This document shows, piece after piece, positions 35,071 to 46,999 of a stretch of 64,000 bases of DNA. Each line of letters begins with the position of its first letter. Position 1 is the first letter of the stretch. The notes below the pieces were generated by a model, which saw only the letters and a program-made list of their open reading frames with translations, made no database searches and had not been told where the DNA came from. Source of the stretch: Chinchilla lanigera (Eukaryota; Chordata; Mammalia; Rodentia; Chinchillidae); the NCBI RefSeq assembly GCF_000276665.1, contig NW_004955470.1, positions 198,266 to 262,265 on the forward strand, given 5' to 3'. A program made the position numbers and the translations under genes.

Positions 35071-35819
35071 TAAAAGTGCTATCAAGCAGTGAAGTGAGTG
35101 GAGGGATACAAAAGCACCTTATGAAGGATTATGAGCCACTCTGAAAATGACCCACACTACAAATTCCAATGACATGTCATTCTGGACAAGATAGAAATAG
35201 ATGTTTAAAACATGGGTCCTTGCCAGGAGATGGGGTGGAACAGGGATGAATAAGAGGAACACAAGTGCATTTTTAGGTCAGTAACACTGCATTGCATTGT
35301 TTCATACTATATGTTGGATAGGTCATGCATTTGTTTACATCTGCAGAGTACACAGCACTAATATGTGAACCGCTGGTGCTGGTGTAGGTTAATGAATTGT
35401 AAGAGAAGTAACAGTCACTTGGGGGATATTGCATATGTAGGAGTAAGGATTTATAAAATATCTCTACTTTTCAATTTTGCTTTGAAATTAGTTTACTCTT
35501 AACAACATTTTCAATAATTCTTGCACAGAATATACAGAGGGCTTCTCTGTTGCTGCAGAATCCCCATCAAATGCTCTAACACAGTCCCTTCAGGCATCAT
35601 ACACTTTTTCTTTATCATATTAATAGGGGTATTTTCATGTTTGTGCTGGGGCTGAGAAAAAAAGAGAGTTGGGGACCAGAGGAGCCTTCTTTTTTCCTTC
35701 TACCAAAATTTCTCAGTGGCCTTCAAAGCCAGAATGCATCTAAAATACACTCTAATCATGTGGAACTGCAAAAAGGAGCATTTGGGGCAGCCCAGCCTCA
35801 CACTTCTGCTTCCTTGGGT

Positions 35820-35847
35820 GCTTTATGTCACTGCTCATATCCTGTGG
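35820..35847 (-). other. V kappa 12-RSS, heptamer damaged
   Basis: At the correct distance from the nonamer ACATAAAGC (35820-35828) and 12-base spacer, the heptamer reads CCACAGG (35841-35847), as if one base of CACAGTG had been lost. Confidence 0.75.
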
Positions 35848-36316
35848 GATAGGAAGTGACACTGTGTTGACAGTAATAAGTTGCAACATCTTCAGGCTGC
35901 AGGCTGCTGATGGTGAGTGAAATCTGTCCCAGATCCACTGCCGCTGAACCTGGATGAGACCCTGGATTGCAAGTTGTGTGCCCAGTAGATCAGACACTTA
36001 GGAGCTTTTCCTGCTTTTTGCTGATACCAGACCAAGTCACTCTGAACATCCTGACTGCCTCAGCAGCTGATGGTGACTCTGTCTCCTCATGTTACCGACA
36101 AGGAGGATGGAGTCTGGGTCATCTGGATGTCACATCTGGCACCTGATGTTGGAAATACGAAAGCAAATATCTACATAATTGATGGTAAATAGGACTACCT
36201 GAAGGACCAGGCAGCACTGACTACATTGGCCTAAGCACATTTCCTGGCTGTTCTTTCCTACCTGGGATCCAGAGCAGCAGAAGCCCCAGGAACTGAGCCT
36301 GGATCTTCATGTTCAT
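35848..36316 (-). pseudogene. IGKV: IGKV1-like pseudogene
   Basis: The leader exon (36262-36316) is open, [18 protein letters not shown], with a GTAGG donor. The V exon (35848-36142) opens [18 protein letters not shown] then has a stop (TGA) in FR1 and a second TGA directly after the first cysteine. [19 protein letters not shown] and [11 protein letters not shown] are readable, then two bases are lost (TTCACTCACC for TTCACTCTCACC), shifting the end of FR3. The tyrosine-cysteine codons survive out of frame. The stretch that carries the octamer in sister genes appears deleted just upstream of the leader. The CDR3 contains an exact CACAGTG out of RSS context. Confidence 0.92.
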
Positions 36317-36520
36317 GATGTGTCTGACCATGACTGGCCATAGCTGCAGAGCCAGCTCCTTTCTAACTCAGCAGAGACTCAGTGTACCCAGATGTCCCAC
36401 GTCAGACCAGCACAGGGAAGAATTCCTTGCACAGAACTTGCATTCCCCAGAGGTCATAGGGCAGAATTAGTTTGCTGTCATGTGATTAGTGTGATCTATT
36501 ACTCTCTTCATCTTTCTTTT

Positions 36521-36622
36521 TTTTTTTTTTTTTTTTTTTTTTTTCTCTGGTACCGGGACCCGAACTCATGACCTTGCGCTTGCCAGGCAGGCGCTTTGCA
36601 GCTGAGCTAAATCCCCAGCCCC
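36521..36622 (-). mobile_element. young ID-like SINE
   Basis: Reverse copy with a T-only tail, 'ggtaccgggacccgaactca' and 'gagctaaatccccagcccc'. The duplication tcatctttctttt is seen at 36508-36520 and from 36623. Confidence 0.94.
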
Positions 36623-39080
36623 TCATCTTTCTTTTTCTTAACAAAAATTCTGTGTTAATGCCATAGAAAGAGAGGAGATATATAAACTCTCATTAATGAT
36701 GTGGGTTTCTGTCTTCATAGCATGATTATGTGCGCAATGATGGGTTCTAGACCCAGTCGCTATCAAGCAAGCACATGTGTAGTTATGGGCTCTAGCTCAT
36801 CCTGCATCAGTTTCCCTAAATACACACTCACATAAATCCAGAAAGGAGTAGATGTAAGGCCCAGGCAGGCTCTTTGCATCAGGTATATTTCTGGATAAGC
36901 TAGAATAACTTTAGAAACAAAAGAAAAAACCTATAGCAATGGCTTAAACTATAAATAGGAATCTGAAATGTGGAGAATTTAGGGTTGGTCAGACAGGTTG
37001 GTTACAGCAGTAATGACCCAACCAAATTTGCTCTGTATTTCTGCTTCACCAATATCATCACACAGGTTTTTCAGTTTTGGATTTAATGCCCCCTGGACCC
37101 AAGAGGGCCGTATTGTCTCTAAACATCAAGTACCCTCATAGCCTTTCAGAAAATGGTTTCCAATAAACAAAATTCACCATCTAGGAACATTCTAGAAAGA
37201 TTCCTACAGTACAGTGGGATCTAAGGTTTAACATTTGGCTAGGTGAGAGAACAAGTTGCTCTTAATATGAGGACAGTGGTGTTCCTAAGTGGGAGGAGAA
37301 AAGGGCAGAAAGAATGAACCTTTTATTTAGAAATGTATTGAGAAATGCTGGAGGTTCTTGCTAGAAGAGAGAAGGGTGTGAGTGAAGGAGAGACATCTGG
37401 TTTCAGAGCTGTTCCCCAGGGTTCTCTGGAGGAAGCTCTGAGCTCTCAAAAGTTCCTTGGTAGAAACAACAGCTGAGGACCCTAGTGGTCATATGAGGAG
37501 CTTTATGACTTACAAATTAACATTTCACATAATCTCTTCTACCTTGTACAGTAGTAGGTCCATATATTTTCCATCCCTTTCTGACTTAGTAATACTCCAT
37601 TTTATGTATCTAATCCATTTTGTTATCTACTAATCTATCCATATAAATTTGTACATTTTGGCTGTTGCAAATAATGCTATGAATATAGGTGTACAAATCT
37701 TTTGATATTCTAGCTTCCCCATCTCTTGGGTATAATTCCCGAGTGTCACTGCAAGAATATATGGTGGTTCTGTGTTTGACAATGATAGTGACTTACATCT
37801 CGTGTCTCACACTGGATGCACCATTAGAGATTCTCACAGCAATTTACTGGTATTCCAAGTAATCTGTGCCTTACCCAAAGACTTGTTATAGTGCATATTA
37901 AAGTTCATGTTAGTATTATTTAATTTCCCTTTCTGTACTAATTATTCACATTGCACATGTTTTCACATACCAACTAATATTTTGTCTTCTTTGTGAAATT
38001 CTACCCACATATTTTGCTTAGATTTTATTAGTCATTTCTCGTTGATTATATTAGTGAGTTGTAGGAGTGCTTTATATATTTTGAATATTGATCCCTTATC
38101 AAATAGGTGATATGTCATTTCTTCCATTTTGTTAGCTTCCTTTTCACTCTTTCATAGTATTTTTTGGTACAAAAATGTTTTTAATTTCGATGAAGTCTAA
38201 ATAATGTAGTTTGTCTTGCTGGCAGTGCTTCTGGTGTCCTATATAAGACATCACTGCCAACTCCAGCATCCCAGGTCTTTAGAATTTGACAGTTGTGGCA
38301 CTCACATTTAGTTCTTTGACCAATTTTATGTCAATTTTTGTATAGGGTATAGAATAAAGGTCCAATTTCAGTTTTTACATGGATATTTAGTTTTCCTAAT
38401 GTAATATTTCAAAAAAACTACCCTCTTACAATTTATTAGTCGTTGTTGCAAATAATTTGTCTACTTGTGCAACAGGCCATTTCTGGTTCTTTTTTCTATT
38501 TATTTTGTTGTCTCTGTATCTGCCTCCAAATCAATATCATGTGATTTTTAATACAGGTTTGGAACAAGTTTTCTAGTGAAGAAATGTTAGGCCTCCAATT
38601 TTGTTTTTCTTTTTCAAGATCTGTTTGTTAGTCAAAGTCACTTCAAGCACTATATAAATTTTAGGGTAAATTTTTTTATTTTTGGAAAATAATTTTGATA
38701 AAGATTGCACTTGATATGTCACCTACTTTTGATTCTATTTATATTTTAGCAAAAAAGAAAAAAAATCACAGTACTTAGACATTAGTTGTCTCACCATTAT
38801 TTCTGTTTTATTAAGTTGTCCTTATTCACATTATGCAATTTGTAGTGTTAATGATTTCACTGCATTCCTTGAATTTATTCCTATGTATATATTTCTTTCG
38901 ATGGTATTGTGAATTGAATTATTTTCTTAACTACTTTCTCAAATTGTTCATATTTAGTATGTAAAAATGTAGCTGATTTTTACATGTTGAGTTTTATATT
39001 GTGCATCTTCTAAATGAATTGTATGCACGTGATTTTGCATAAAATCCTTTGTATTTATTCAGACTATTGCATTGTCTACT

Positions 39081-39161
39081 GGGGCTGGGGATTTAGCTCA
39101 ACCGCATGGCGCCTGCCTGGCAAGAGCAAGGTCGTGTGTTTGATTCCTGGTACCAGAAAAC

Positions 39162-39192
<31 letters not shown>

Positions 39193-39194
39193 CA
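39081..39194 (+). mobile_element. ID-like SINE in the old L1
   Basis: Plus-strand copy with a CAAAA tail. The exact 11-base duplication cattgtctact flanks it (39070-39080 and 39195-39205). Confidence 0.94.
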
Positions 39195-39368
39195 CATTGT
39201 CTACTAACTGAGATAATTTTACTTCTTTCTGCTTTTTCAATTTGAATATCATTGTTTTTACATATCTTACTGCCTTAGCTAGTATTATAGTGGAAATAAC
39301 TGACTTTTTCTCTCTTGCTCCTGACCGCAGAGGAAAACTTTTTTCTATGTCTACTGAGTGTACTTTTA

Positions 39369-41722
39369 TTTTTATTTTTTTATTTTAAAAATAAAAGGAG
39401 GAAAATATTAACAGACAACATTTTACAAAATAGCAAAGGAACAGTACAGACAGTACGGAGTTACAAACAAAGTGGTAGAGAGGGGCTGGGGATTTAGCTC
39501 AGTGGCAAAAGCGCCTGCCTGGCAAGCGCAAGGTCGTGAGTTCGGTTCCCGGTACCGGAGAAAAACCAAACAAAAAAACAAAACAACAACAAAAAAAAAA
39601 AACAAACCAAAGTGGTAGAGAGTTAACAATGCTTGTTGTATTACATATTGATATCTTCAAAGTGGTTTCTCATGAAAACAGATATAGACATACAAAACTG
39701 ATCAACCAAGGACTCATTGACAGTTTCTTTCAGCAAAGAAATACCAGACAGTAGAACAGTCATGTTAACTATCCTGCATATACATACATACAAACTTTCT
39801 CTTTCTTTCCCTTCTCTTTTCCCACATCCCAGTTGCCCTTTACCTTTGAGTGCTTTCCTATCAATTCACAATGTCTATCATATCTCCTAGTTTAAATTAA
39901 CTCTTTCAGGTTTTACACTAGTGAAACAATGCAGTGCTTGCACATGGGAACAAGACAAGGGTGTCCGCTGTCACCACTCCTGTTCAATATAGTTCTGGAA
40001 CCACTAGCCAGAGCAATAAAGCAGGAGAGAGAAATAAAAGGAATAAGGATAGGAAAGGAAGAAGTAAAATAATCACTATTTGCAGATGACATGATACTTT
40101 ATATGAAAGACCCCAAAGACTCCACAAGAAGACTCCTTGAATTAATCAACAAATTCAGTAGTGTAGCTGGTTACAAAGTCAACACCCAGAAATTGATAGC
40201 ATTCCTATACACAAACAACAAACAGACTAGAGAGAAATTAAGGAAACCATTCCTTTCACAATAACATCCAAGAAATTGAAATATCTAGGAATCCATCTAA
40301 CAAAGGAAGTCAAAGATCTCTTCAAGGAAAACTACAGTACTCTGAAAAAAAGAGATCGGAGATTTCAATAAATGGAAAAATATTCCTTGCTCGTGGATAG
40401 GAAGAACCAACATCGTGAAAATGGCCATACTTCCAAAACTGCTGTACAGATTCAATGCAATTCCCATTCAACTACCATTAGCATACCTCACAGATCTTGA
40501 GAAAATATGCCTTAAATTCATCTGGAACCAGAAGAGACCCAGAATAGCAAAAGCAATCCTGGGCAACAAGGACAAGTCAGGTGGAATCACAATCCCTGAC
40601 CTGAAATTATACTATAAAGCTACTGTCATAAAATCCACCTGGTACTGGCTAAAAAACAGGACTGAGGATCAACGGAAAAGACTGGAAGAAACAGCCACAA
40701 CCAAAAACACACTCAGCCACCTCATCTTTGATAAAGGGGCCAATCAAACTCACTGGAAGAATGATAGCCTCTTTAATAAATGGTGCTGGAAAAATTGGCT
40801 TGCTACCTGCCAAAGACTGAAAATAGACCCAAGCCTATCACCATGCACCAAACTCAAGTCAAAATGGTTCACAGATCTCAATATTAAACCAGAAACACTA
40901 AATCTATTGGAAGAGAAGGTAGGCAAAAACCTTGAAGACATAGGGGTAGGCAGAGAGTTCATGAACAAAAACCAAATTGCACGTGAAACACTTGAAAGAA
41001 TCAACAACTGGGATCTCATCCTACTGAAAAGTTTCTGCACATCTAAAGAAATCACCAGCAAAGTAAAAAGAAAACTCACAAACTTGGAAAAAATTTTAGC
41101 TGATTGTCCCTCAGACAAAGGGCTTCTATCTAGAACATATAAAGAATTAAAAAATATCAGCCCCTCCAAATTCAAAGACCCAATCCACAAATGGGCAGCT
41201 GAGATGAATACACACTTCTCAGATAAGGAGATACAAATGGCAAATAAATATATGAGAAAATATTCAACATCATTAGTCACTTGAGAAATGCAAATTAAAA
41301 CAACACTGAGATTCCACTTTACCCCAGTAAGAATGGCTAGAATTAAGAAATCAACCAATAACAAATGCTGGCCAGGCTGTGGAGAAATAGGAACCCTTCT
41401 CCACTGCTGGTGGGAATGCCAACCGGTGAAAGCACTGTGGAAATCAGTTTGGAGATTCCTCAGAAAACTAGGTCTAGAAGTCCCATTCAACCCAGCTATT
41501 CCCCTGCTGGGTATTTTCCCAGAAGATCTAAAAACATCATATCACAGTGATGTATGTGCACCTATGTTCATAGCAGCACAATTTGTAATTGCTAAAATGT
41601 GGAAGCAACCCAAATGTCCATCCACTGAGGATTGGATCAGAAAATTGTGGTACTTTTATATAATGGAATATTACTCAGCTGTAAAGAAAGATAAACTCGA
41701 GGCTTTTATAGGTAAATGGTTA
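39369..41722. mobile_element. younger L1 with internal inversion (twin-priming structure)
   Basis: An exact 18-base target duplication, ctactgagtgtactttta, flanks it (39351-39368 and 41723-41740). The left part (39369 to about 39930) is the 3' end on the minus strand: a T-rich tail touches the left duplication. The right part (about 39934-41722) is ORF2 on the plus strand: RT region with FADD (about 40080-40095, after an upstream stop), then a frame at 40415-41284 ([38 protein letters not shown]) and the C-terminal part from 41288 (LLHCWWECQPV, EYYSAVKKDKLEAF). It encodes no complete ORF1 or ORF2, so it cannot move. Confidence 0.85.
39483..39607 (+). mobile_element. ID-like SINE inside the younger L1
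   Basis: Plus-strand copy with exact 15-base duplication caaagtggtagagag (39468-39482 and 39608-39622). It inserted into the 3' part of the younger L1 and is the last of three nested insertions. Confidence 0.96.
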
Positions 41723-42547
41723 CTACTGAGTGTACTTTTAACTGTTGGTTTTTAATAGGTAGGTTTCATTTTGTTGTGGTAGTTCTCTACTAATGAAACT
41801 TTCTTGCACGTTTAAATAATTTTCTCTAATGTATAATCTGCACCAATTATTCTAAACATATTCTTAACTTTATTCTGACATGATTTATTACACTTCTTTT
41901 TGTATTTTGAATCACTCCAGATGATCTTGCGATGTCATTCTTTCAATATATTGATAAATTTGATTTACTAGATTACATCAACTATTTTAAATGAATGTTA
42001 TGTGATTCTGGTTTACACTTTCCTCTCAGTTGTTTTTCTGGCTTTTGTAGAAATAGCCAGATATAGTAATGTAGGCCTTGCACACAATTTAGGGAATATT
42101 TCTTTGCTTCATGTTTCTGGAAGATTTGAATTTATTTTATACCTTCTTCCTCAAATGTTGGTAGAATATTCCAATGAAAGCAAATATTTCTGGATTTTTT
42201 CTGCTGGGAAGTTTTTGTTTACAGATGCAATCTTACAAAAATGATTAATTATTTATATTTTATATTTCCTCATGACTTTGACTTATAAGGATGTGTATTT
42301 CTAAGAGTTTTCCATTCATCCAAACTTATTGGACTTTTTGTAAATCATTGTTCATAGTGCTACCTTATAAAAAAGAAATACATAATTCATTTTATTTATG
42401 TACATTCATATTAATTTCTTTTTTGATTATGTTGCATATTTTACTTGATTAGCTAAAGACTTTGAATTTTGTTAATCTTTCAAAAAACCAACTCTGGTTT
42501 TGTTTTTATATTACTCTTCTAGTATTTCTATTGTTTCTTGTGTAATC

Positions 42548-42697
42548 CTTCTCTTTTTTTTGAGACAGGGTCTCGCTATGCCATTCAGGCTGGCCTTGAG
42601 CTCATTTGTAGCCCAGGCTGGTCTTGAACTTGCAAAGATCCTTCTACCTCAGCTTTCCAAGTGCTTGGATTATGGAGTGCACCACCACACGCATTTC
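42548..42697 (-). mobile_element. B1-like SINE
   Basis: Reverse copy: 'tttgagacagggtctcgcta', 'cccaggctggtcttgaactt' and a degraded 'gcttggattatggagtgcac' 5' part. Old L1 sequence continues on both sides. Confidence 0.9.
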
Positions 42698-42990
42698 TTT
42701 TATTCTGTTAGGCTTGTGTTTAGTTGGTTCTTATTTTTATTATTCCTTAAAATATGAAGTTAGATTTTTCTTTCATATATTTCTTCTATATTAATGTATT
42801 CATTATAGCTAATTATTTCCTCTTATTGTTATGTTTTTGCATCTCATAAATTTTGGAATTTTGTTTTTGCATTTTCATTTGCCTCATGCATGATTTTTTT
42901 GGTATCTTTTTTATTCTTTTAAGTCAAAGTTTGTTTTAAAATATTTTATTCCCTATTGTTTGTGAGTCTTTCAGCTTCTGTTGATTATTA

Positions 42991-44540
42991 AGAATACATA
43001 GTTCGAAAGAATTGAAGCTCAACTCTTTTTTTGTTTCCACCCATACTTTTCTAAATTTGAGTGTCACCAGATGGTCTTACTTGGCCACCACAGACAGATT
43101 CTACCAAGAAAGAATATCCAGCTGAGTTCTGGCAGTGCACAAAATTGCTTTGGTTGATTGGCTCTGAGGGGCATCCTTACACAAGGCTGTTTCTTTCTGG
43201 GACACTTCTTGAGGTCCGGGGCAGCAAAAACAGCAGAATACCATATTTGCTACTTGCTCTCTTATAGTGGTAAAATGATCATTCTTTTTGTATGTCTGAG
43301 ATATGGGTCTTAGGCTCCTCCTGTGTCTACTGCTGATCTTCCCAGCTCCAGCTTTGCCTTCTGGTCTTCATCTTGATGACACAGTCTTCCAGGATGACTA
43401 TTTTCTCTCAAGTAACCCTAGCATATGTTGTTGACAGAATTAACTTTCACAAATTCTCATATGCTCTATTGGGTTGACTAGAATGTGTCATATAATGAAA
43501 AGGGAATGTAGACGGGAACTTCACTAACACTTATACCAGTAAACACCTTGAGTCCTGCTTGATGCACCACAATTCTATGAAGCCTCCCACAGTAGCACTG
43601 TAAAGACTTCAGCTTACGGTATATGACATTCCATCATTCTTCTCAAGAGATGCATGATTTTTCATCTAGGTGCCTGTCTAAACTCCTCTACTACCAGCAT
43701 GGCCACCCTCCGAAAAAGATGAGGTACAGACTGATTATCATACCAACACCAACCTCAGTCAGATATCCTGCAGGTTTTCCTTTACTGCAGCTAATGGAAA
43801 ACTTAATTCTTTTCTCCACCCACTGGGCAGAAAATTGGCAAATATTATTTTATGCTCATCCTAATTCTATTTTATATGGCATTTATTTTATGATCTATAA
43901 TACTCCCATACTTAGATATTTTATTTCTAAAGTGCATCCATGGAATTCTTCAAGCATCCACTTTACTCTAACAATTTTAATGAAATTACTGAAAGTTTTG
44001 CCCCTAACCCTCCCCTGAGCAAAGTGAGGCAAAAATGTGCCGCTAGGCCTTACCCAGGAGGGGACATGTGCCAAGACAAAGTGGAAGTGTGAGGTGGGGG
44101 CAGGGAATGAATCTTTATAACAGGAGCTACAGTATGTGTAATAGCAAGTATTAGAGAAAAACAAACTCCAAAAATTATGTTGATATTTGCTGCCACAAAT
44201 CAATGCAAAGATGTGGCTGTAGTTCTGGATAAATTTAGTTGGGAACATATCAAAGGAGAAAGCGTTAGGATGAGCTTCTATTTAGCTTTCTCTTCTGTTA
44301 TGATTGGTAGCTGAGATAGCAAGTGAACACTCTTCATTTTCCCTGTTGCTTATGCCATGTAACATCTGATGGGAGCTTGGCGTGGAACCTGAGTTGCAGC
44401 TGAGACACACATGGCTCAGTGCCCTCAGTAACAACCCACTCCCCTGTGTCTGCCAGCATCTTCCGCTCACATACTCTGAGACCCTGCTCTGTTGCTCCCT
44501 AGAGACACCACACAAGGCCACCCTAACAAGCCAACCTGGG
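42991..44540. other. intergenic DNA, no gene recognised
   Basis: I find no V motif and no complete repeat. The plus-strand frame at 43623-44018 (131 codons) is AT-rich and overlaps another frame on the opposite strand. It has no signature. Confidence 0.5.
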
Positions 44541-44546
44541 CAGGGA

Positions 44547-44574
44547 GGTTTGTGTTCAGGGTTGTACCACCATG
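44547..44574 (-). other. V kappa 12-RSS, heptamer mutated
   Basis: On the minus strand: heptamer CATGGTG (44568-44574), 12-base spacer and a good nonamer ACACAAACC (44547-44555). The third heptamer base is changed. Confidence 0.82.
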
Positions 44575-45336
44575 AGTGGAAAATGTGTAAGTTGTTGGCA
44601 GTAATAAACTCCAGCATCCTCAGCCTCCACTCCGCTGATCTGCGGTGTGAAATCTGTCCCTGACCCACTGCCCCTGAACCTGTCTGGGGTCCCAAAGACC
44701 TGTCTAGAGATTGTGTACATCAGGCGCTTTGGAGACTGGCCTGGTTTCTGCAGGAACCAACTCAAATAGGTGTACCTGTCAGTCTGGAGCAGGCTTTTAC
44801 TAGACCTGCCGGAGATGGAGACCGACTCTCCGGGTGTGATAGACAGGAAGCCTGGAGTCTGGACCAACACTGCATTCCCCCTGGATCCTGGAATAATGAC
44901 AGAGAAACATAAGATTGTACCTTCATTTTGTGAATAATTTTCATTATTTTCTTTTGTTATATATTTGGGTTTATATACATTTCTGTCACTTTGAATTATG
45001 CACTAAAATATTTAATTTTAAAAAGAACCCGAAATTTATCTACCACAAGCGTGAGTCTAGGATTCACCTACATCAGCCTCCTTTCTCTTTGTAACAACAT
45101 TCACAAAAGCGAAGATCCTTGCTCCTTCTGGATTCTTCTTCACTTACAGATTTAAAACTCATTTGTCACCTCCTGGAGGACAAGACCTGTGCACCTCACT
45201 GGTAGGCAGACCTCATATGGGAAGCACTCAGTCCCAGAGCTCACCTTCCCACTTCATAGCTCTCTCCTCAGCTCTCCCTGTCCTTACCATGGCTGCAGAG
45301 CATCAGCAGCCCCAGGGGAGCAGCAAGGAACCTCTT
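44575..45336 (-). pseudogene. IGKV: IGKV2-like pseudogene with an open V exon
   Basis: The V exon (44575-44887) is fully open: [73 protein letters not shown]. The first conserved cysteine is glycine (SISG for SISC), so the domain disulphide cannot form. The leader (45288-45336) has kept length, frame and GTAAGG donor, but its ATG is AAG. The octamer is ATCTGCAT in sense (45435-45442), one base off. The heptamer is also mutated. Each of the four functional parts carries one lesion although no stop or frameshift is present in the V exon. Confidence 0.9.
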
Positions 45337-45434
45337 TCTGAGAAGCTGAACTGTGGAAACCCAGTCAGTCAAGGCTAAGTTTGAGTTGAGCTTTTATGTC
45401 AGACTTGCCCAGAATGTCCTTTCTAGGCCACAAT

Positions 45435-45442
45435 ATGCAGAT
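45435..45442 (-). promoter_or_regulatory. degenerate V kappa octamer
   Basis: Plus strand ATGCAGAT against ATGCAAAT, 98 bases before the leader start. One base differs. Confidence 0.7.
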
Positions 45443-46169
45443 CCCCCGGCATGGGCAGTACATATTTGGCATACACAAGGAGCATATTCATCACAGGAAA
45501 TACGTACCAGTACATAACATGTCTTCATTCTTTTTTCCCCATTCCCCTCCCTACCCGCCCATTTGAATGTAGCACACATTTTATTCTCAGTAATTATTTC
45601 AGACTTGGTTATTCATTTTAAAATTGTATCTATGTAATTCATAAAGCTCTCATTTTATTTTCTCATGTTTTGATTAAAGCTAAGCAAATGTTTTAACCAC
45701 AGGCCCTCTCTGAAAACAGCAGTGGGAAGTTCTGTGTCCAGCCCTGCCCGAGAGCGGTGTGTTCAGAGGGGAAACACAAACGTTGGTGCAGGGAAAGAGT
45801 GTCTAAAACACTGAACTAATTCAGTTATATGTACATTAGTATTACAACAAATTTAAAATACAAAGCAATTAGTTTTGGTGTTGTCATGAATCGTCTTTCA
45901 TCACGTGGTTCTCAAAAATATTTAGTTGATAGTATATTCAGACAGAGGGAATTAGTTTATAGCTTCATTCAGCTTTTTTCTATTGTGTCTGATAGCTCAG
46001 ATGGTGAATAATATGTTCCACTCTCTGTAATGCATGGGCCAGCTCATGGCTAGTGGCAGCTGGACATGAGGTGCCTGACACACAGACTTTCACACAGACT
46101 CAGGGACGCTGCCATGCTGCTCCCCGGAGGAGCAGGGTATGAGGGCAGCTGGGCCTGGCCAAGCAGGGA

Positions 46170-46197
46170 GCTTTGTGTTTGGGGATGAATCACTGCA
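46170..46197 (-). other. V kappa 12-RSS, heptamer mutated
   Basis: On the minus strand: heptamer TGCAGTG (46191-46197), 12-base spacer and nonamer ACACAAAGC (46170-46178). The first two heptamer bases are altered. Confidence 0.8.
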
Positions 46198-46895
46198 GGA
46201 GGAAGTTGCATGCCTTGTGCGCAGTAATAAACTCCCACATCTTCAGCTTTCACACTGCTAATTGTGAGTGTGAAATCTGTCCCTGCCCCACCACCCTGAA
46301 CCTGTCTGGGACCCCAGAGAACCAGTTGGTTCCCTCATGGATCAGGCCCCTTGCTGCCTGGCCTGGCTTCTATAGGTACCAATACAAATAGGGGACTCCA
46401 CTGCTGTGTAGAAGGCTCTAACTGAACAAGCAGGAGATGGAGGCCGGCTCTGCAAGGGTGACAGGCAGGGAGATCGGGGACTGGGTCACTGCTATAACCC
46501 CAATGGATACAAGGTTAGGCACCAACTTTAAAATCCATTTTCAGGATTTTTCTTTTTTATTTATTCCAAGTGAATCTTTCTTATTCATGACATAAAAAAC
46601 TAAAATTTAAAAGATTACTTGCTGCTGCAGTTCCATGACAAAGGAACCTCTTAGCTTACTCAAAATCTTCATTGGAAGAGCACTGGTTATTTTTGGGGTG
46701 GTACCTAATTCTCAGTGGGAAAAATATTAAATCCCTTCCCTGGAGGAAAGAGTATATGTCTCTAACATATGGTCACAATAAACACGACAGCCTCAACACA
46801 CCACACACACACATACACACATACAACACCTTCTTCTTCTCTCCATGCGCTTCCTACTGCATAAACAGCCACGGGAGCTCAGCAGGGAACCTCAT
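46198..46895 (-). pseudogene. IGKV: IGKV2-like pseudogene
   Basis: The V exon (about 46198-46510) has lost the AG acceptor (CTTG/TATCC where CAG/GATCC is expected). It reads AVTQSPISLPVTLAEPASISC, then a stop in CDR1 (TAG), SLLHSSGVPYLYWYL, a second TAG in FR2, GVPDRF, and a frameshift in the glycine-rich turn of FR3. The last part, [18 protein letters not shown], is open. The leader remnant at about 46850-46895 begins MRFPAELPWLFMQ and meets a stop, with the donor lost. I see no octamer. It is neighbour and likely duplicate of the IGKV2-like unit 1.6 kb to the right. Confidence 0.9.
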
Positions 46896-46999
46896 TTTTG
46901 AGAGATGAACTGAGCAGTCTTGATCAGTTGAGGCACGATAAAGGTGGAGGTTTTATCTGAGACTTTCAAGGGAAGGTTCTCCTCAGGGACAGTGTGCGA

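Larger units (their letters stand above)
37520..42990 (-). mobile_element. old L1 (ORF2 part), host of nested insertions
   Basis: The plus strand carries the reverse complement of an old L1 ORF2. It runs from the 3' part near 37.5 kb ('aataatgctatgaatatagg', 'gatcccttatcaaataggtg', 'aaggtccaatttcagttttt') through RT-region phrases after the nested insertion ('gatagtaatgtagg'-like, 'ttggtagaatattccaatga', 'caaaaaaccaactctggttt'). The frame is destroyed. It is interrupted by two ID-like SINEs, a younger L1 (39369-41722) and a B1-like SINE (42548-42697). Confidence 0.8.

Noticed and set aside
9492..39607. tRNA genes
   Set aside because: The A- and B-box-like sequences belong to ID-like SINEs with A-rich tails and target-site duplications. 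No cloverleaf with a proper acceptor stem was found.
40750..41490. 246-codon minus-strand open frame
   Set aside because: It is the antisense shadow of the L1 ORF2 C-terminal region on the plus strand and has no independent signature.
39934..41755. Reverse transcriptase with FADD motif as a possible novel RT system
   Set aside because: The sequence is plainly L1 ORF2, with stops and a frameshift. It is a dead mobile element, not a new system.
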